Part shown: in pieces, positions 14,464 through 21,788 of the stretch | Layout: each line of letters starts with the position of its first letter | Numbering within the stretch: position 1 is the first letter of the stretch | NCBI GenBank assembly: GCA_947503925.1 | Contig: CANNFQ010000020.1 | Location: 1-40,673 of the forward strand | Direction: 5' to 3' | Source of the DNA: an uncultured Paracoccaceae bacterium | GTDB taxonomy: Bacteria; Pseudomonadota; Alphaproteobacteria; Rhodobacterales; Rhodobacteraceae | Length of the DNA: 40,673 nucleotides | Position numbers and translations under genes: made by a program | Notes under the pieces: model-generated | What the model saw: the letters and a program-made list of their open reading frames with translations, nothing else | Database searches by the model: none | What the model was told of the DNA's origin: nothing

Positions 14464-15843
14464 GTGAGCGATTCAAGAAATCTGACAACGGATCCGGTAT
14501 GGATTAATTTGCTGCGCCTTGCAGGGCCGATGGTGTTCGGGATCGTCGCGGTCATCTCGGTCTCGCTTGTTGATACCTACTATGTCGGGCAGCTTGGCAC
14601 ACAACAATTAACGGCCCTGTCTTTCACCTTCCCAGTGACGCTTTCTGTCTCCAGTCTGGCTATCGGACTTGGGGCAGGCGCATCATCCGTAGTGTCGCGC
14701 GCGGTCGGGTCAAAGGACACCAAAGACGCTAGGCGACTTGCCACCGACAGCATCGTTCTTGCCATCATTCTGGTCATGATGGTCGCCGCAGCAGGCTATT
14801 TTTCGATCGATTGGTTATTCGGACTGCTGGGTGCCAAAGGCGACGTGCTCGACATGGTTCGGCGCTATATGCAGATCTGGTTCCTGGCTATTCCACTGCT
14901 GGTCGTGCCCATCGTGGCGAACTCCATCGTGCGGGCGGTCGGTGATGCGTTTTGGCCTAGCGCGATTATGGTGGGGTCGGCGTTGATCAATATCAGTGTG
15001 ACGCCAATCCTTATATTTGGCTGGGGCCCGGTCCCCGCCATGGATATCGAAGGCGCGGCATTGGGAACGCTTGTCGCCTGGCTGTTTACGCTTGTTGGCG
15101 CTTTCCTTCTTGTCGCGTGGCGTGAACAGATGCTCACGATGAAGCTTCCACCCATCGCTGATCTGTATCGGTCATGGAAGCGGGTCCTTGTCGTTGGGAT
15201 ACCAGCATCCTTTGGGAATGCAGTAAACCCCATTGGAATTGCGATCGTCACATCGATCCTTGCCACGTTTGGGGACACAGTTGTTGCGGGTTTCGGCGTG
15301 GCAACGCGGATCGAGTCGCTATCAGTGATCCCAATGCTGGCTTTGTCTTCTGCCATTGGGCCATTTACCGGTCAAAACTGGGGTGCGTCGAAAGTCGACC
15401 GTATTATTCGCGCGCTCACGATCAGCTATGCCGTATGTGCATGTTGGGCGATCGCGCTGGCGGTCTTCTTTTGGGTATTTGCAGAAGCCATCGTTGGGCT
15501 GTTTACCGGTGATGCCGATGTCATCCGAACCGCATCACTTTATCTGTCCATCATCCCGCTCAGTGTCTGGGGTTACGGCATGGTGATCATCGCAGCCGGG
15601 GCCTATAACGCACTTGGAAAGTCGCAGGTTGGATTGGCGTTCTACCTGACGCGGACAGCGCTTCTTTACGTTCCACTCTCATTTCTGGCAGCAATGCTTG
15701 CCCAATCCTGGGCCGTCTTTGCGGCTATCGCTGTCGCCAACGCGGTGAGCGGCGCTGCCGTCGCCGTCTTTTCTGTCTGGTGGTTGAAAAGAATGACCTC
15801 TGATGTCGATTTCAGCGGAACGGAAATGGCTTCGGCGCGTTGA
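14464..15843 (+). CDS. MATE-family multidrug efflux transporter
   Basis: A 459-residue polytopic membrane protein with about 12 helices in two MatE halves: LLRLAGPMVFGIVAVISVSLVDTYYVG at the start and VVGIPASFGNAVNPIG opening the second half. It would exchange cationic compounds for Na+ or H+. A GTG at 14464 preceded by CAGGGGACAG is preferred; a 13-residue longer ATG start at 14425 is possible. A weak EcfG-like element (TGAAC-N16-CGTT, 14410-14434) lies upstream. The csbD promoter is embedded in its last codons. Confidence 0.88.
   Translation: MSDSRNLTTDPVWINLLRLAGPMVFGIVAVISVSLVDTYYVGQLGTQQLTALSFTFPVTLSVSSLAIGLGAGASSVVSRAVGSKDTKDARRLATDSIVLAIILVMMVAAAGYFSIDWLFGLLGAKGDVLDMVRRYMQIWFLAIPLLVVPIVANSIVRAVGDAFWPSAIMVGSALINISVTPILIFGWGPVPAMDIEGAALGTLVAWLFTLVGAFLLVAWREQMLTMKLPPIADLYRSWKRVLVVGIPASFGNAVNPIGIAIVTSILATFGDTVVAGFGVATRIESLSVIPMLALSSAIGPFTGQNWGASKVDRIIRALTISYAVCACWAIALAVFFWVFAEAIVGLFTGDADVIRTASLYLSIIPLSVWGYGMVIIAAGAYNALGKSQVGLAFYLTRTALLYVPLSFLAAMLAQSWAVFAAIAVANAVSGAAVAVFSVWWLKRMTSDVDFSGTEMASAR
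15817..15841 (+). promoter_or_regulatory. EcfG-type promoter for csbD, inside MATE gene end
   Basis: GGAAC, 16 bases, CGTT: a perfect match whose -10 element ends 2 bp before the end of the MATE stop codon, 60 bp before the csbD ATG. Confidence 0.8.
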
Positions 15844-15901
15844 GCTATCACAAGCCGTCCTCGGGCGGGCCGATAAGCAAATATCTAGAAAGGATAAAGC
15901 G

Positions 15902-16099
15902 ATGAATTGGGATCAAATCGAAGGCAAATGGAAAGAGTTCTCAGGCGACGTGAAGGCGAAATGGGGCGAACTGACCGATGACGAAGTCGCCGAAGTGAAT
16001 GGCGACCGCGAAGCATTGGAAGGTAAGATCCAAGCGAAATACGGTAAAACCAAAGAAGAAGCGAAGGAGGAGGTGGAAGCCTTCCTGAACGCGCACTGA
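15902..16099 (+). CDS. CsbD-family general stress protein
   Basis: A 65-residue small acidic protein: MNWDQIEGKWKEFSGDVKAKWG, then a middle with two predicted helices and KEEAKEEVEAFL. This is the textbook CsbD pattern. The family is a widespread general-stress marker of unknown biochemical role. The ATG at 15902 follows AAAGGATAAAGCG; the longer frame from 15803 is read-through of the MATE region. It is the last gene of the GSR island, closed by a terminator at 16176-16210. Confidence 0.92.
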   Translation: MNWDQIEGKWKEFSGDVKAKWGELTDDEVAEVNGDREALEGKIQAKYGKTKEEAKEEVEAFLNAH

Positions 16100-16175
16100 C
16101 CTCACAAATCTTGGCCGCTTGAAGATTGTCGGGCATCGCCTCGGCCGTCTTCGGTCGGTGCCATAGGTTGATACT

Positions 16176-16210
16176 AGGTTGGCCAATTTTCGGCCAACCT
16201 TCCTTCTTTT
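16176..16210 (+). terminator. Rho-independent terminator after csbD
   Basis: AGGTTGGCC and GGCCAACCT form a perfect 9 bp stem with a 7-base loop (AATTTTC), followed by TCCTTCTTTT. It is about 75 bp after the csbD stop. Confidence 0.85.
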
Positions 16211-16893
16211 AAAAATCATTATAAAACAAATAGATAAACCAAAAAAATCGCAGACGCCGCTTAGAAAGTTTCCGTTTTCTTGACGCGGGCATCGACCTAG
16301 ATTTCCGCGAGGGCACTCAACACCAGCACGTCACGGAACCACCAAACCAGTTTGACAGCAAAGTGCATTGTAACAGCATGGGCCAAACCGTTACGTTGCC
16401 AGTTTATTTGCTTTTGCTTTCGGTTCTTATAGCGTGGTGCACGCGTACCCCCTCGAGGGACGGAGATCATACATGGTCTTGCTATCCGACCAGAGCACCG
16501 ATTGCGACCAACGCCTGCTTGGTAGTGCTAAACTGCAGTTTAGCCCATCGGTGTCCCAACGCCTCTTTAAGTCGTGTTCCAGGGACCGCCTGAGCAACTC
16601 TACTCGGATGGCATCGCCATCGTCATGCAACCGTTGGCCTTTGATGCCGCTGGTCTTGGTGACAACGAGGACACGGCTCGGGTGTTTGAAGTCGTCCTGA
16701 CAGAGCCGCTGATCCTAATGGCGGCCACGCCGCAAAGCGCCAGAACCAGCCATTCGCGCGGAGTGCAGTGAGGATGAGGGGCCGTATTCACACACCCGGA
16801 CAGAAGAGCCATTCGACGCGGTTGCGCCAACGGCTGCTAAGGGTAAGTTGCATTGAGGTTGGTAGGTACGACAGCCTTCTGAATAAACGATTT
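16211..16893. other. Non-coding / decayed stretch with an 18 bp palindrome
   Basis: About 680 bp without a convincing gene. Short open frames exist on both strands, but none resembles a family I know and their composition is that of random frames. The clear structural item is a perfect 18 bp palindrome at 16527-16544. The stretch lies at the right border of the GSR island and may be old mobile-element debris, but I cannot name the element. Confidence 0.4.
16527..16544. repeat. Perfect 18 bp palindrome
   Basis: GCTAAACTGCAGTTTAGC is fully self-complementary over 18 bp. It is not followed by a T-run and is not near a start codon. It could be a dimeric-protein operator or an element terminus. 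Confidence 0.6.
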
Positions 16894-16913
16894 GGTAGGG
16901 TCATCGCCCTACC
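16894..16913 (-). terminator. Probable terminator after ankyrin-repeat gene
   Basis: GGTAGGG and CCCTACC form a 7 bp stem with a 6-base loop, 2 bp beyond the stop codon at 16916. On the minus strand it is followed by AAATCGTTTATTC, a weak U-tract. Confidence 0.55.
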
Positions 16914-16915
16914 TG

Positions 16916-17581
16916 CTACTGCAGGATTTCAATCATTTCGGCGTAGCCACGTGATATGGCGTGTTGTAACGGTGTGACCCCATTGAGATCTCCGATGGAT
17001 TTGTCTGCACCTGCATCGACGAGAATTTGCACAGTCTTGATGTGGTCAGGGCCTCCGTCGCCCAATACAACCGCTTCAATCAGTGCCGTCCACGCCAGAT
17101 TGTTGATATGATCCAGCGGTGCGCCGCCTTCTACAAGACGCGCGACCACGTCGTGATGTCCGAGGTGGGCCGCAGCGATTAAGGCGGTTCCGTCGTAAAC
17201 GCTGGTGATCAGATCTGGCGCGTTACCGAGTTCCATTGCCAGCGAGACCATTTCGGGGTCATTCGCCACGGCTGCGATCGTCAACACATCATAAACACGA
17301 TTTTCGAGGGCGTTCATATCCGCGCCACCATTGGCCAGTGCGATCAGCGCGTCATCATGCGATGCAAAGGCTGCGACATGTGCGGGCGTGCGCTGTGACC
17401 GATCTCGGATGTCCACATCGGCACCTGCTGCGATCAATCGGTTGATCTCATCCACGTCGCCCTCGTGGGCGGCAAGATGCAAGCCTGTATAAGACGCGAT
17501 GTCTGAGGCAGATGGGGCCGTTTGCGCATGGGCTGACCCTGCGGCGGCGATGGCCAAAGCGAACAGGAGGGAACGAAGCAT
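16916..17581 (-). CDS. Exported ankyrin-repeat protein
   Basis: A 221-residue protein with a cleavable signal peptide (MLRSLLFALAIAAAGSAHAQ, likely cut after residue 20). About five ankyrin repeats follow (e.g. TGLHLAAHEGDVDEINRLIAA, QRTPAHVAAFASHDDALIAL, NGVTPLQHAISRGYAEMIEIL), so it would be periplasmic and act by protein binding. ATG at 17581 is chosen over the upstream in-frame TTG. It lies 54 bp downstream of the GlcG-like gene in the same direction and is probably co-transcribed with it. The partner is unknown. Confidence 0.88.
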   Translation of the reverse strand: MLRSLLFALAIAAAGSAHAQTAPSASDIASYTGLHLAAHEGDVDEINRLIAAGADVDIRDRSQRTPAHVAAFASHDDALIALANGGADMNALENRVYDVLTIAAVANDPEMVSLAMELGNAPDLITSVYDGTALIAAAHLGHHDVVARLVEGGAPLDHINNLAWTALIEAVVLGDGGPDHIKTVQILVDAGADKSIGDLNGVTPLQHAISRGYAEMIEILQ

Positions 17582-17635
17582 GGAGTTGCCTTTCAAAGAC
17601 AGGGGCCCGCCCCAATGAGGGACGGGCCGTTTGGT

Positions 17636-18118
17636 TTACTCAGCACCGATTGCGTCAAGACCTGCCCGGGCGCATGTCTCGTCGATTGCGCCGGATGGCG
17701 CGCCACCGACCCCGATGCCACCGATCAATGCGCCACCGATCCGGATGGGCAGACCGCCAGCCTGAATGACTAAACGGCTGTCCATATCGCGCAGTCCACC
17801 GTTTTCAGGGTTGCCGCCGATAAAGCCTGCAAGACTTGTCGTGTCACGGCCCATGCTGGCGGATGTGAATGCTTTGCCCGTGCTGGAACCAACAGTATGC
17901 GGGCCTGCGAGGTCGGCGCGAAAAAGCACTTTGGTCTCACCGCTGCGCGCGACGATTGCCACGCTGACGTTGTGGCCTTCGGTAGAACATGCGGCAACAG
18001 CAGCCTGGGCCGCTGTGGTTGCCATCTCAAGCGGCAGGTAAGGTGCTGTGGGCAGGTCTTGTGCGAAGGCTGCGATGGGTGTCAGCAGAACAGTCGCAAG
18101 AGTAATCGAACGGATCAT
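17636..18118 (-). CDS. Exported GlcG/HbpS-type heme-binding-like protein
   Basis: A 160-residue protein with a signal peptide (MIRSITLATVLLTPIAAFAQ). A DUF336/GlcG domain follows: MATTAAQAAVAACSTEGHNVSVAIVARSGETKVLFRADLAG, KAFTSASMGRDT, then glycine-rich RIGGALIGGIGVGGAPSG. Relatives include HbpS, which binds heme and senses redox state, and GlcG-type proteins of unclear role. The cofactor is not provable from sequence. It is first in a unit with the ankyrin gene and has a CCGTA-N4-TACCG dyad about 85 bp upstream, resembling the one before the neighbouring kinase gene. Confidence 0.85.
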   Translation of the reverse strand: MIRSITLATVLLTPIAAFAQDLPTAPYLPLEMATTAAQAAVAACSTEGHNVSVAIVARSGETKVLFRADLAGPHTVGSSTGKAFTSASMGRDTTSLAGFIGGNPENGGLRDMDSRLVIQAGGLPIRIGGALIGGIGVGGAPSGAIDETCARAGLDAIGAE

Positions 18119-18202
18119 GGTGTGTTTTCCTTTTGTTGAACTGATGCTCCGTTTCTAATTCGCCACGCTGACCCACGATATTCGTAGCATCCGCAAAGGT
18201 GT

Positions 18203-18216
18203 CCGTAGTTTTACCG
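18203..18216. promoter_or_regulatory. Putative response-regulator box upstream of GlcG-like gene
   Basis: CCGTAGTTTTACCG: two half-sites CCGTA and TACCG separated by four bases. It overlaps the stop codon of the FixJ-type regulator gene and lies 85 bp upstream of the GlcG-like ATG. The same architecture, perfect, recurs at 20366-20379. Confidence 0.5.
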
Positions 18217-18819
18217 ATCCGCGTTTGCTTCCAACCAATAACGCGTGAGTTCCGCCGCAGACGATGTGCCCGCTTTGGCCGCAATCGCTGCACGGTGACT
18301 TTCAACGGTACGCGGCGACAGGGCCAGCGCATCTGCGATTTGCTTGGTGGTCAAACCCTTTGCGATCATCTCAAGAACTTCTTGTTCCCGCATGGACAAG
18401 TGCTGCACAAACGCCACTGCCTCTGCACGTTCTGCTAACGCCTGCTGGCGACTTTCAAGCTCTGCATGACCTTTCTGGATCGCGTCGATCAGCTCTTGTT
18501 CGTCTACGGGTTTGCTCAGGAAATCTATCGCGCCATTGCGGAATGCACGCCTACACGCCTCGATATCGCCATGACCGCTGATGATCACCGTCGGCCATGA
18601 CACGCCTTTCTCCGTCAGCTTTTCTTGCAGTTTCAGACCCGAAATCGCGGGCATCCGTATATCAAGGATCAGGCACCCCGGCACAAGGTCTGCAGCTTGC
18701 GCCAAGAATGTCTCGGGTGACGCAAAGCTACGCACATTCAACCCCACGGTCTCCAACAGAAGGCTCAGCGCGTTGCGGACGGCCTCATCATCATCGACGA
18801 GGTAAACATGGTTGATCAT
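18211..18819 (-). CDS. FixJ/LuxR-type two-component response regulator
   Basis: A 202-residue regulator. The receiver spans residues 1-120, with VDDDEA at residues 8-13, Asp53 as phospho-acceptor (CLILDIRMP), the SG of IISGHGD and Lys in FLSKPVD. The LuxR-type helix-turn-helix spans about 137-195 (LSMREQEVLEMIAKGLTTKQIADALALSPRTVESHRAAI). It overlaps the kinase stop by 4 bp and is its cognate partner. It probably acts on the CCGTA-type dyads upstream of the kinase gene and the GlcG-like gene. Confidence 0.92.
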   Translation of the reverse strand: MINHVYLVDDDEAVRNALSLLLETVGLNVRSFASPETFLAQAADLVPGCLILDIRMPAISGLKLQEKLTEKGVSWPTVIISGHGDIEACRRAFRNGAIDFLSKPVDEQELIDAIQKGHAELESRQQALAERAEAVAFVQHLSMREQEVLEMIAKGLTTKQIADALALSPRTVESHRAAIAAKAGTSSAAELTRYWLEANADR

Positions 18820-20330
18820 GATGTCACCGTCTTGTTCGTAAGCGGCAGGGACAAACGGAAAGTGGTCTGGAGGCTGTTATCCAAAAGCATGATATCACCG
18901 CCCATTTCCTCAACCAGCCTTTGACACAACGCAAGGCCAAGCCCCGTTCCGTCCGGTTTGCCCGTTACGAATGGTTCAAAAATGCGGGGCTTGAGCTGAT
19001 CAGGCACCCCCGGCCCGGTATCGCTGACATCCAATGTGACGAAGCGCCCATCGACATGCGTGCTGATCGTGACCTGTGCCGCATCCGAGGCATCAAGCGC
19101 GTTGCGGACCAGATTAAATACAACCTGTTCCAACTCGACCGGATCGGCGTCGACAAACAGGGGATCGCCGTGCAACGACAGCGTAATGATAGCCCCCTGC
19201 GTCCTTGCCTCCATTGCCAGCAAGTTCTGAACGCTCTGCGCGGCTTCATGGACAGAACAGGCCTCAGATGGTGCGCGGTTCGGTTTGCTCCACCGTCGCA
19301 GGCGATCAAGGATATTCGCCGCGCGTTGTGCTTGGGAAACCGTATCGTCCAGCACAGTTCCAAGACGCGCAACTTCACCGCGCCGCGCCAAGTGTTTGCC
19401 AGCCTGTGCTTGGCTCAAGATCGCGGTTAGCGGTTGCGCCAGTTCATGCGCCATGCCGCTGGCCATTTCACCCATAGCATTCACGCGGGACGCATGTGCT
19501 AGCCGTGTTTCCTGCGCGCTCAAATTGGCGCGGCGTTCAGCATCTTTGGTGCGGGCGCGTTGTTTCAAACCTAGAGACGACACCCCAAGAAGTGTCGTGA
19601 CGAGTGTGATGACAGTTAAGACTTTGCCAAAAGGCAAAACGTCAGACAGCCCAAAGGTCAAAGCCGTCTCAAAAACTAAGGGCTGGGACACACTTCCAAG
19701 CGGCTTGGAAAACCCGGTCTCGCCTGATGAAACCTTCCCCACCAATGCCGTTTGGCCGTCCGGTGTCGCAAGTCGCAGCATAGCGGATGGTTCGTCCCAA
19801 AACGGATCGTCTGTGGCTACCAACCCGCGAGCGTCAATCACCAGCGCCAAACCATGCTGTGCCGCGTCAGAGTTCGGAGTACGTTTCACAAGCAGGTAGT
19901 GATCCGGCAGATCCGGCATTTGCTCTATTTGCAATGTTCCCGTGGATCGGCGTGCCAATTCGATGACGTGTTCTCTTGCCTGAACCGAAAGTCCGGGTTG
20001 CGTTTCTATCGGCGGCTGGGGTGGGTCGTACGGAACTACATTCACCGACACAATACGCGGGTAAAACCGAGTGATTGCCGCCGCGACATCCAGCAACAAA
20101 TCTTGCCGCTCGATCCCACCCGCCACAAAAATCGCAGACAAAGACGTCAGATGTGCATCATGCTGATCAGCCCGCTGGGAAGCCAAGCGATGTAGCGTTG
20201 CACTTTTGACAGTCAGTTCACGGACCAAATTCTGCCGTTCAAAAAACGCCAACCCGCTCAGCGCAAGTATGATGGCAAACGCCCATAGCAAAGCGTATAG
20301 CCAGAAAATTTTTGAGTATGAGACAGCCAT
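18816..20330 (-). CDS. Membrane sensor histidine kinase, partner of FixJ-type regulator
   Basis: A 504-residue kinase. A membrane helix spans about residues 7-28. A periplasmic sensor region of about 190 residues follows, then a second helix near residues 215-240. The HisKA box RVNAMGEMASGMAHELAQPL has phospho-acceptor His295, and the ATPase domain has VFNLVRNALDA, DTGPGVPD and GTGLGLALC. The HELAQPL form is usual for kinases that pair with FixJ-type regulators. The start at 20330 (MAVSYSK) was chosen, but MQM two codons earlier is equally possible. The ligand is unknown. A perfect CCGTA-N4-TACGG dyad lies 36 bp upstream, suggesting autoregulation. Confidence 0.9.
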   Translation of the reverse strand: MAVSYSKIFWLYALLWAFAIILALSGLAFFERQNLVRELTVKSATLHRLASQRADQHDAHLTSLSAIFVAGGIERQDLLLDVAAAITRFYPRIVSVNVVPYDPPQPPIETQPGLSVQAREHVIELARRSTGTLQIEQMPDLPDHYLLVKRTPNSDAAQHGLALVIDARGLVATDDPFWDEPSAMLRLATPDGQTALVGKVSSGETGFSKPLGSVSQPLVFETALTFGLSDVLPFGKVLTVITLVTTLLGVSSLGLKQRARTKDAERRANLSAQETRLAHASRVNAMGEMASGMAHELAQPLTAILSQAQAGKHLARRGEVARLGTVLDDTVSQAQRAANILDRLRRWSKPNRAPSEACSVHEAAQSVQNLLAMEARTQGAIITLSLHGDPLFVDADPVELEQVVFNLVRNALDASDAAQVTISTHVDGRFVTLDVSDTGPGVPDQLKPRIFEPFVTGKPDGTGLGLALCQRLVEEMGGDIMLLDNSLQTTFRLSLPLTNKTVTS

Positions 20331-20641
20331 TTGCATTCATCGCAGGTGCGGGCGCGAACACCAATCCGTATTTCTACGGTTACTGCGCTCTGCCGCGACA
20401 CCAACATGATTGAAATTCCATATCGAAAAGACCCGTCACTTTCTCCTGTTAGTCGACGCAAAAGAGCGGATACTGACGCAGCGTATGGAATTTGGAACTT
20501 TGGACTCGGAGCGGCCTAATGCACTTGCGGAGATGATGCGAGTTAGTGCTTTCGAACAACAGCCATTCAGCTCGATGCTATGCTACTGGCGTCAGTGTTG
20601 GGCAGATGCTTGGGTATGGAGGGAGGATTGGAGGGCATATT
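20331..20641. other. Intergenic region between kinase gene and integrase fragment
   Basis: About 310 bp without a gene. The kinase-proximal part carries the dyad at 20366-20379. The rest shows no supported feature except GGAGGG just before the integrase ATG. Confidence 0.5.
20366..20379. promoter_or_regulatory. Perfect CCGTA-N4-TACGG dyad upstream of kinase gene
   Basis: CCGTATTTCTACGG, a perfect inverted repeat of 5 bp half-sites with a 4-base centre, 36 bp upstream of the kinase start. The near-copy at 18203-18216 upstream of the GlcG-like gene makes a binding site for the FixJ-type regulator plausible. Confidence 0.55.
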
Positions 20642-20776
20642 ATGCCAAGAGTCCAACTTCCCGCAGTCACCCCAAAGCGCAAAGCCTGGAACAAGGGGCG
20701 GATCATCGGTCAGAAACGACCGCTACTTCCAAAGCAGGTGTGGGCCATCTGCGCGCGACTCGAACTTGCAGGCTAG
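20642..20776 (+). pseudogene. Tyrosine-type integrase, N-terminal fragment
   Basis: Codes for 44 residues (MPRVQLPAVTPKRKAWNKG ... KQVWAICARLELAG), the well-known N-terminus of a small integrase/recombinase widespread in Rhodobacterales and Rhizobiales. The next expected residues (NLRDLALFN) are absent. The frame stops at TAG exactly where IS66 sequence begins. All catalytic residues are missing, so it is dead. The ribosome-binding site GGAGGG remains. Confidence 0.7.
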
Positions 20777-20882
20777 TCTTCGATCGTGAGTCCCGTTGCG
20801 GTCGCAAGCTCCTGCATCGCAGGTGAAAACTGGTTCCGGATGTCAGCAATCACAAGATCAGGCAAATCTGCTCCTCTCTCCA
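20773..20882 (-). pseudogene. Short frame in the tnpC position of the IS66 remnant
   Basis: A 36-residue frame, MERGADLPDLVIADIRNQF and on, starting within the tnpB stop (TGATGG) and ending at the junction with the integrase fragment. By position it is the beginning of the IS66 tnpC transposase or a passenger. It is too short to prove, and the rest of the element on this side is lost. Confidence 0.45.
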
Positions 20883-21233
20883 TCAGGCCATGACCGGTCG
20901 ACGCGCATGGCGTGCTGTCACGCGTTTCCAATCCAGCCCGTCGAATAGCGCCTCGAACTGGGACTTGTTGACGGTGATGACACCCTCGCTGATCCGGGGC
21001 CACTCAAAGCTCTTTCTGTCGATGCGCTTGTAAACCAACACAAATCCAGTGCCATCCCAGACGATCATCTTCAGGCGATTTGACCGCTTGGAACGGAAGA
21101 TGAAGATCGCTCCCGAGAATGGATCCAGTTCGAATTCGTTCATCAGGATGGCGGCGAGCCCGTCCATCCCCTTTCGGAAGTCAACGGGTTTGGCAGCGAC
21201 ACAGAATTTGAAATTTCCGGCTGGTGAAATCAT
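20883..21233 (-). CDS. tnpB: IS66-family accessory protein TnpB
   Basis: A complete 116-residue IS66 Orf2 protein: PVDFRKGMDGLAAILMNEFELDPFSGAIFIFRSKRSNRLK at residues about 16-55, then KMIVWDGTGFVLVYKRID. It has no catalytic role alone. It overlaps tnpA by 3-4 bp (ATGA), the usual IS66 arrangement. The element lacks nearly all of tnpC, so mobility would require help in trans. Confidence 0.9.
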   Translation of the reverse strand: MISPAGNFKFCVAAKPVDFRKGMDGLAAILMNEFELDPFSGAIFIFRSKRSNRLKMIVWDGTGFVLVYKRIDRKSFEWPRISEGVITVNKSQFEALFDGLDWKRVTARHARRPVMA

Positions 21234-21655
21234 GACTTTCGACCGATCATGCGGATCAAGAGGGCAAGCTGTTTGACGGAATAGTCGACGGGCAGCTGAA
21301 GTTCTGTATCACCGTGCTTGAGCACTATTGCGCATTGCGCTTGTGCTTTTTGCGGTTTGGTTTCATCGACTTTCAATTCAGTGAACTCGACCGCTTCGCG
21401 CGCAGCAGCGCTCTTATCTTTGTGCCCGCACTTGGTTTTCCAGCGGTGGGCTGCGCTTTCCGAAACGCGGCAGGTTCTTTGAATGTCGGCGATGGAGAGT
21501 TTTCCGGAAATCATCTGCTGCGCCACCTCACGCTTGAACTTGGTGGGCCATAGTCGTCGCCCGTCTTTATCGACGGGTATTGAGTAGCCGAACACGCGGA
21601 AGATTTTGTCGATTTTCTAATCACTTGCGAGACCGCCTAGAGTTTGAGAGTTCAT
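21230..21655 (-). pseudogene. tnpA: IS66-family TnpA, nonsense codon near the start
   Basis: The original start appears to be ATG at 21653-21655 (MNSQTLGGLASD). Codon 13 is TAG (21617-21619), and the same frame continues KIDKIFRVFGYSIPVDKDG and the helix-turn-helix REVAQQMISGKLSIADIQRTCRVSESAAHRWK. A shorter protein could still start at the GTG at 21595. The IS66 TnpA assignment is firm; the early stop suggests decay. Confidence 0.8.
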
Positions 21656-21740
21656 GATGCCTGTATCCTTTTGGATGCATCATAATCTGCCACGCGCAGG
21701 CCGATCAGCGGTTATTTAGGGGGTCAGATGCAACGCTTAC

Positions 21741-21767
21741 GACAACGCGGTCATCCAGCCGTTGTCA
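21741..21767. terminator. Hairpin downstream of trpF, cut off by IS66
   Basis: GACAACG and CGTTGTC form a 7 bp stem around 12 bases, immediately adjacent to the IS66 end. It may be a remnant terminator or intercistronic hairpin of the trp unit; no T-run is visible. Confidence 0.35.
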
Positions 21768-21788
21768 TTTATCATGGTAAAGGTTGGG

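Larger units (their letters stand above)
20773..21740 (-). mobile_element. IS66-family insertion sequence remnant
   Basis: It runs from the tnpA-side terminus at 21740, where the minus strand opens with GTAAGCGTTGCATCTGA (IS66 ends typically begin GTAAGCG), through tnpA and tnpB to a break at about 20773. The other inverted repeat and most of tnpC are absent. It inserted directly downstream of trpF, where trpB would be expected. Confidence 0.8.

Noticed and set aside
16574..16830. Short frames of 65-88 codons in the gap after csbD
   Set aside because: Overlapping on both strands, no known family, no convincing start; could be decayed element but not supportable.
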